DNA of 64,000 nucleotides. Origin: Brachynemurus nebulosus. Taxonomy: Eukaryota > Arthropoda > Insecta > Neuroptera > Myrmeleontidae. Under the pieces are notes generated by a model, which worked only from the letters and a program-made list of their open reading frames with translations, ran no database searches and was not told the origin of the DNA. The position numbers were made by a program, and so were the translations under genes. The stretch is from contig JAPWDM010000005.1 of NCBI GenBank assembly GCA_035578155.1, forward strand, positions 18,598,877 to 18,662,876, given 5' to 3'. Below, piece after piece: positions 58,320 through 64,000 of this stretch. Position 1 is the stretch's first letter; the number at the start of each line of letters is the position of its first letter.

Positions 58320-58710
58320 TTTCAATATACAGCATATTATGTGATCTAGTTTAACAAAAAATGGTCATTAAGGTACATAATATGAATCAAAAGCAAGAGA
58401 AAATAAGAAAGTTAAACACTAAGTATCATAACTTACTTTAATAAAATTACTTATTGATGGTTTTTAAGCATTTAATCAGTATATTGCATAAGAACATAAG
58501 TTATTGCATCATTAAGTTTTTTTTACAGATTTTCATAAATTAAATAATAATGAAATAAAATGTTCTCGTGTGTAAATTAACGCTTTATCTTGTTTAGAAA
58601 AGCAATTTCTAAGGAGATCGTAAGGTTCTGAGCGCTTTGAGTTATGTATTTTATATGCAACTTTTTTATGCGGTCCCGATCCACCGCATAAGAAAAGGTT
58701 CAACTGTATT
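58320..58710 (+). repeat. Dispersed repeat R3, uninterrupted copy
   Basis: Collinear with 29785-30540 but without the mariner insertion. It ends in TTTTTTATGCGGTCCCGATC followed by CACCGCATAAG, a small palindrome at the family terminus. Confidence 0.65.
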
Positions 58711-59187
58711 TTAATTTGTAATAGTAACTTTTTTCTAACGTCTCACCACTTGTGTTAAAACAGTAATTTTTGGATTCTACATCTAGTCAAAACCACACGT
58801 TTCTGATAAATGAAATTCGACGGATAAGTTCACTGAGCATAATGAAAACCAAACATTAAATAGAAATTCGTACAAGTATTACGCAACCAGTGTAATCATA
58901 CATTTGTACGAATCAATATTGTACGAGACAGTGTCGTCCCCCTCTCCAACGTTTGACAAAAATTGTCAAAAAAACTTATAAGTATATAAGTCTTTTATAA
59001 ATCTCCAATTTTTCCCGTTGCGGCAATGATAAAAATTGAGGGTTTTGTAAAGGACCAATATAGGTACAAGTTGATTTTTTATTTTAATAAATCTACTCCG
59101 AAAGCACTACAAGTTGTGCAAATTTCAAATTTTTATCACCAGTCCTATCAGAGATACAGGGCCGCAAAATACCCCCAAAAAGTAGTG

Positions 59188-59626
59188 TCGAGTGCCTGTG
59201 AAACATTATTAGTGTATGGCGAATTTTTATCCGTATTTAAATATACACCAATATTCACATGTTCACTCAATGTCCAGCCTTGGCTGATACTTGAACACTC
59301 GATGTACTTTGGCAAATGGCCAATTCATTATGTTAATTAAAATTGACATAGTGTTTGAAAAATTACCAAACTGGATCGGCTGGGAATCGAACCCGGATCG
59401 GCTAGTAACCAAGAGATCCGGGTTCGATTCCCAGCCGATCCAGTTTGGTAATTTTTCAAACACTATGTCAATTTTAATTAACATAATGAATTGGCCATTT
59501 GCCAAAGTACATCGAGTGTTCAAGTATCAGCCAAGGCTGGACATTGAGTGAACATGTGAATATTGGTGTATGTTTAAATACGGATAAAAATTCGCCATAC
59601 ACTAATAATGTTTCACAGGCACTCGA
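59188..59626. repeat. Near-perfect palindrome, 212-bp arms, 15-nt spacer
   Basis: The left arm 59188-59399 is the reverse complement of the right arm 59415-59626, with spacer GGCTAGTAACCAAGA. Reading either strand gives almost the same 86-residue frame, which confirms the symmetry. Each arm holds the 3' half of the tRNA-like SINE, its tail, and about 135 bp of flanking DNA. The spacer matches the anticodon region of the tRNA-like sequence at 59720-59791. It is an inverted duplication centred in a SINE, or an assembly foldback artefact. Confidence 0.93.
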
Positions 59627-59719
59627 TAACATTTGAAATTAAAAAGTATAAAACTGCGTCTCGCATTAGAGAGAGGTTGTGTTTGATTGATTACTAAATT
59701 GGAGTGGCACTCGAACAAG

Positions 59720-59791
59720 TGATCGGTGGCCTAATTGGTAAGGCGCTTGGCTGGTAACCAAGAGATCCGGGTTCGATTCCCAGCCGATCCA
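59720..59791 (+). tRNA. tRNA-Thr(GGT)-like sequence, probably a SINE head
   Basis: Folds as a 72-nt cloverleaf. The acceptor stem pairs 6 of 7 (T1 opposite C72), the D stem is GCCT/AGGC, the anticodon stem is CTTGG/CCAAG with loop CTGGTAA (anticodon GGT, Thr), and the T arm is CCGGG-TTCGATT-CCCAG with one mismatch. The A box TGGCCTAATTGG and B box GGTTCGATTCC are good. The following AGTTTGGTAATTTTTCAAAC and ...TTTTAATTAAC tail is shared with the palindrome arms and the copies at 52 kb. It is therefore more likely a tRNA-derived repeat than a working tRNA gene. Confidence 0.6.
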
Positions 59792-59831
59792 GTTTGGTAA
59801 TTTTTCAAACACTATGTCAATTTTAATTAAC

Positions 59832-60384
59832 GTTCTCAACTTGTTACACATTTATTGCATTAATAAAGTCCACAGAGAGATCTTAAAAAGATGAAATCTG
59901 TATTGTAACACTTGCTTCACTTTTATCTGTTTTAAATATTTTGATAAAATTCTATTATTCATTTGTTTACACGGTAAAAATACAATACATAAAGGCGAAC
60001 TGAAGTTAAATGGCACTGGATAACACAGACACAAACAAAACAGGATAATATACTCGAACAAAAAAAATATATATAGATACTACATATAAAACGTTAAAGC
60101 ACTTTGTTTAGCTCTTTTTCCAGTAAACATTTTTACGTACAAACATGAATGAATACAGAACTACATATAGAGAACTACGAAGCTCAAATACGAGTCCGGT
60201 TGTATCCGTAAAGATACCTTTAGGAATTTTCCTTACCTCTGAAAAGAATTAGAGTATAGTAACATTTTTATCATATTCAAATACTCAATCCACCCCATCT
60301 TTAGTAATGTATTTTTTCCAAGTATATGAATGTGTATTATAATATTGTGCACTACTCTGTGTTGTGCACTATGTGTTATAAGGT
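59832..60384. other. Non-coding stretch, nothing recognised
   Basis: AT-rich with motif-free short frames. Confidence 0.45.
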
Positions 60385-60464
60385 TGTATTAAACTTGGCG
60401 AGCTTGCTCGCCGGTAAATGGCGAGTAAATTTGCCAATGAGTGAGACTCGCCAAATGTAATACA
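60385..60464. repeat. GC-loop hairpin
   Basis: TGTATTAAACTTGGCGAG faces CTCGCCAAATGTAATACA, an 18-nt stem with two mismatches. Inner words GCTTGCTCGCC and GGCGAG add a second fold. In style it resembles the foldbacks at 40141-40270 and 62204-62336. Confidence 0.7.
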
Positions 60465-61606
60465 GTCTACAGGGATATAAAATACCTCCATTTTTTACCG
60501 GTAGAATCACTTATATTGCATTCTTTAAAATACGTATATTAAAGCGAAAACACTGACTTTAGTCGTTTTCTCAATAACTTAAGTATATAATTTTGCCCAT
60601 GAGTAAGATTGAGAGACTTGTCGCTAGTATTTTGTTATTCTATTGGGACATTAAAATTCAAAAATATATGTTTTAATATTATATAACCACTCGGTATTTT
60701 TTTTTTTTTTTTGAATGAATATATAACTTTCTTTTTTGAATGTTTTCTTTTATAATATTCTTAGCGTAATGGAATTATATCCATTTATAATATTCTGTTA
60801 CATAATTTTATTAAAATACATTATGTAAATCGATATTTTAAATGCAGGTGTTATTTCATGAAGAAAGATTTAGGTATTTATATAATTTTTATATAAGTTT
60901 CTGAAAATTTCCACGAAAAATGAATAAAATCTGTAAATCATGGCGCGATTTGTACGTATAAATGTTACGTTCTTTTCTTTTTTTTAAAAAATTATGTTCT
61001 TGTAATTCTGGGACAGAAGTACGTACTCCCCCCCCCCCTAATAAGGCCACCAAGGGATTAAAAATACTTTTTGCAATTCCGGGACTAAAAGACATGATTT
61101 AGTTCCTCATAGTAGGGAGTGAAGCGCCACAGTTACTCCTAAAGGACTAATTGTAAAAAATTCATTTTTAGTCCCAAGGGAGTAGGGAATAAAAAATTAT
61201 TTTACTTCCGCTAAACCAATCAGCAAGCACAATTTAGAGAAATTTAACTTAAATTAAATAGCGTTGATAGGTAATTTAAAATAATAAACAAATTCAAACT
61301 TGTAAATAAAGACAAAAAGTTATATTGTATACTTGGGTAATGAACTTCATGTGTAGGTATTTAAAATAATAAGACACAAAAGTATACTTGATGTCATATT
61401 ATTCTATAGATTTTAAATGACATCTAATTTTTTTAAATTATAAAAAATAGTATACACCAGATACCTATACCCCGGAATTAAAGGTTTCTTTTTATTCCTC
61501 TTGTGAATTGTTATTGTCTTCGAGCCTTTATAGGCTCTGTGGCAACAAACTTCACGCTTGCGATCTTAAATAAAAAATGTACAATTCTTTTTGTTTTTTG
61601 TTGCAG
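60465..61606. other. Intron or intergenic DNA upstream of the dipeptidase exon
   Basis: AT-rich with a C10 run near 61028-61037 and an internal stretch of GGACTAAAAG / GGAGTAGGGA words. No upstream dipeptidase exon (the metal-binding HxD region) was recognised. Confidence 0.4.
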
Positions 61607-61739
61607 TTTTGGGCGGCATATGTACCGTGTGAATCACAGCATCGCGACGCAGTACAATTAACGTTGGAACAGATCGATGTGATAAGACGATTCACGGAAC
61701 AATATCATCCACAACTGACGTTATGCACGTCAGCCGAAG
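61607..61739 (+). CDS. Membrane dipeptidase (renal dipeptidase family), internal exon
   Basis: The exon starts after TTTTTTGTTGCAG (AG at 61605-61606) and ends before GTACGT (61740). It encodes [20 protein letters not shown], then [20 protein letters not shown] and TSAE, plus one base. This matches the FWSVYTPC...DAV..TLEQ.DV..R segment of family M19 membrane dipeptidases, zinc enzymes usually GPI-anchored that cleave dipeptides. The segment lies between the N-terminal HxD metal site and the GVEGGH region; neither was found in this window. The exon is visibly richer in G+C than its surroundings. It begins in phase 0 and ends in phase 1. No frameshift or stop breaks it, so a working gene spanning beyond the window is likely. 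Confidence 0.88.
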
Positions 61740-62200
61740 GTACGTTTGTAGCCTACATTTTTAAATTTGTATCATGTACAATTTTCACTATAAGAAAAGT
61801 ATATATTCGAGAATTTTTTTTGATGATACGGGTAATATAAATTTATTTTTCTACTCCTACTATTAAAAGTGACATTTTGCGCACGGCTAACTATATGTAG
61901 AAATTAACAATTGCCCACACAATGCGGAATTGGCCGTGGGAAATTATCTCCCACGGCTTAATATAATAAAAAAGTAGGCTCTGCCTTTGATTTAACATAA
62001 TTATAATCTATATAATTAATACTAAAAATATACATATGTAAGTTGAATATTTATTATTGTTTCCATAGTTTCAAAGTATGCTTTTGCAAAAATTTGAACG
62101 TCTTATCATTGACATTATAAATTTAAAAAATTTTTACTACTTATTTAAATTTTATTTTAATTATTTATGTTAAATTTTACGAGAAAAATGTGCTCGTAGA
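61740..62200. other. Intron sequence of the dipeptidase gene
   Basis: Follows the consensus donor GTACGT. GCCCACACAATGCGG and GCCGTGGGAAATTATCTCCC then ACGGC near 61911-61957 form another small hairpin. No coding sequence was seen. Confidence 0.5.
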
Positions 62201-62203
62201 AAA

Positions 62204-62336
62204 AGTATAGTGTAAAATACGTGGGAAAAGCTTATTTCTCACTCATATGAATTGTTGCCCTCGCCCTGCGGGCTCGCGCAACAAACTCATATTCGTGAGA
62301 AATAAGCCTCTTTTCCCACTTATTGTACAATATACT
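62204..62336. repeat. GC-loop foldback hairpin, family F1
   Basis: AGTATAGTGTAAAATACGTG then GGAAAAGCTTATTTCTCACT faces AGTGAGAAATAAGC-type and TTTTCCCACTTATTGTACAA then TATACT. The loop CCCTCGCCCTGCGGGCTCGC is GC-rich. The outer arm is shared with 40141-40270. It would lie in the dipeptidase intron. Confidence 0.8.
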
Positions 62337-63136
62337 ATTATGTATTAGTTAATAAGTTTCTTAAGGTAACACCATCGAGGCTACTTTTATAATTTTCGGT
62401 AACAGTTAAAGGTTAAAATACCGATTTTTAATTAAAAAACTGGCAATTTTATTATTGTAAAATAAATTATAATTATAAAAAATTTAAAGAACTTCACAGC
62501 GTTATGTCATAATTTATGTGCGAAATGAGCGTGTAAAATTTCAAAAGGATTGGTCCAGTAGATTTTGAATTAGAGAGTTCATCGACTTTAGAAATGCGTA
62601 ACAAAAACGACTTTTAAAACAATAAGCTTATGTTGTTGTACATTCATATGGCAAATTTTGAAAAAAACTTCTAAGAAGCAAAAAATATCGTCTCCACTCT
62701 CCACCTTAAGTAAATTTGTCAATTTCATTAAATTTTCAAAGTAATTGTAAAAGGTTACCTACGACCTACCTATATTTTTTTGAACAATTTTGATTTTATT
62801 TTTAAACGATTAACTTTAATATGTATAGGTATGCATAAACTGACAAACTCTTAAATAAAAATTTCTTTTTCGTTTACTATATTCTTCTGCAATGCCTGGA
62901 GACTCGTTCATTGATATACATTTAAGATGAATTTATAATAAATACTACAAAGTCTAGCATTTTCAAATTTTTAACATGTACAAAGTAAGCTAGTAATTAA
63001 ATTAATTAAAAAGTTAATGGAGAGATGAATAAAATAAAATGTTTTTTAACATCCATAATTCTACTTACCTAGTCGACTAACAAATAAAGTCCTTCTGCTA
63101 ACTCGCTTCTGATTTTACTTATTTTATGTTTTTCAG

Positions 63137-63146
63137 TTTCGACTCG
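63137..63146 (+). other. Candidate 10-nt microexon
   Basis: TTATTTTATGTTTTTCAG, a strong acceptor with a pyrimidine-rich run, is followed by TTTCGACTCG and then GTAAGT, a perfect donor. Joined to the dipeptidase exon in phase 1 it would add Val-Ser-Thr and two bases. That does not clearly match the usual dipeptidase sequence after TSA, so it may be an alternative exon, belong to another transcript, or be chance. Confidence 0.25.
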
Positions 63147-63189
63147 GTAAGTCTCAGATAATTTTGTGCGAACAAATCACTAATAGGAT

Positions 63190-63700
63190 CACAGTCATAT
63201 GACGATTATCAGTTTTCTAAATTACATTTAAATTTCGTTTTTCAACAACTTGATCTACTATGCAATTCAGAAAAATATTAACACTTTCTTAAGTATTACA
63301 GAAAAGTTAGAAAGCAGTTTTTAATTTTAAATAGAATTCTTGTAGCATGAAATCATTTCCACTGTTAATTAAAATAACATTAGGTCGTATAATATGAAAT
63401 GTTTTTCGATCACTTGGTCTACCATGTATTTCAGAAAAATATAACACTGTAAAAACTTTTGCGAGTGCGCAGTTTTCGAAAAAAAGAAAATAGTATATTC
63501 AAATCTTATTAAATTCACTTTCTTTAGCATTAGAGAAATGTTTAAAAGCAATTATTTAATTTTAAATAGAATTCACGTAGCTTGCAGTAATTTCCGCCAT
63601 TAATTGGAATAATATAATGCCGTGTAATATGAAATGTCGGTCTCCACCATTTCAATATTTACCTACTTCGGATGTAGATATCGGCACTTTTTTATTAGAA
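63190..63700 (+). repeat. Tandem repeat family R4, about three units
   Basis: Units share AATCATTTCC or AGTAATTTCCGCC, TTAATTGGAATAA, GTGTAATATGAAATGT, CCACTTGGTCTACCATGTA and TTCAGAAAAATAT. They are spaced roughly 180-240 bp apart and match the pair at 27025-27310. Confidence 0.7.
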
Positions 63701-64000
63701 AAAATTATAAACGTTTTTAAAATTCACATATCTTCCTGGGAACCGGTGATATAGGTACTTTCACTGCTCAATAGCACTACACTAACAGTTCATTGGTCTA
63801 TGTATTTAGGAATTAATAAAATCAGAGGTGGATAGCGGAAGGACTTTCCTTGAAGTATAGGCTTTTTACAGTATAATTTGATTAAATGTGACTGTACATA
63901 TAATTAAATGTTATTATTAACTGTAACTCGCGTTACTGCTATATACGCAAAGTGATATTATTTAACATATAAAATAATTTTTATTGTTTAATTCGAATTA

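Noticed and set aside
59263..59551. Two 86-codon frames on opposite strands with nearly the same protein
   Set aside because: They are the same arm of the palindrome read twice and run through a tRNA-like SINE.
59720..59791. A working tRNA-Thr gene
   Set aside because: First base pair and one T-stem pair are broken, and the same tail follows other repeat copies, so a SINE is more likely; not fully excluded.

Overview
The window is AT-rich eukaryotic nuclear DNA dominated by transposable-element remains. Content points to an insect: mariner, pogo, Harbinger, hAT and piggyBac-like short elements, Gypsy and Penelope-like retroelement debris, tRNA-derived SINEs, long (TA)n tracts, and a spliced exon of the animal membrane dipeptidase family. 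The order or species cannot be fixed from the sequence. There is no operon structure, CRISPR array, rRNA or bacterial gene organisation.

Host coding sequence is sparse. One intact 469-codon open frame lies at 45495-46904 on the minus strand. Its first ~110 residues resemble the module found after the DNA-binding domain of NRF1/erect wing. A 133-bp exon at 61607-61739 on the plus strand, with consensus splice sites, encodes a piece of membrane (renal-type) dipeptidase. A 10-nt candidate microexon lies 1.4 kb further on, at 63137-63146. The rest of the dipeptidase gene was not found here.

Layout: 1-6 kb, a TTAA-type MITE and a 2.6-kb hAT-like composite with nested repeats. 6.9-12 kb, a hAT MITE, a Harbinger remnant with transposase coding, Gypsy pol debris and the 3' part of a Penelope-like element. 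12-16 kb, mostly featureless DNA with (TA)n. 16-17.4 kb, a pogo-like element with a psq-type helix-turn-helix. 19-20.2 kb, an element with ~310-bp inverted repeats around a broken cysteine-rich (CXC/tesmin-like) gene. 20.8-25.4 kb, three hAT-type MITEs with target duplications plus foldbacks. 27-29 kb, local tandem repeats and a 135-bp inverted pair with the look of Penelope-type terminal repeats. 29.8-30.6 kb, a three-level nest (old repeat, mariner MITE, hAT MITE). 34-38 kb, two direct copies of one repeat, one carrying a 560-bp Helitron whose empty site survives in the other copy. 39-42.4 kb, a pogo MITE, a foldback, a second cysteine-rich fragment and a TIR element. 44-47 kb, a hAT MITE and the NRF1-like gene. 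49-50.7 kb, a ~150-bp tandem repeat facing inverted copies. 52-53 kb, a SINE split by a hAT element that keeps a transposase C-terminus. 54.6-55.9 kb, minus copies of the repeat seen at 4-5 kb. 59.2-59.8 kb, a 212-bp-arm near-perfect palindrome and a tRNA-Thr(GGT)-like sequence. 60-64 kb, hairpins, the dipeptidase exon and a tandem repeat shared with 27 kb.

All calls rest on reading the sequence and remembered family features; no alignment or search was run. Element ends backed by target-site duplications are the firmest, and pseudogene and repeat-family boundaries are approximate.
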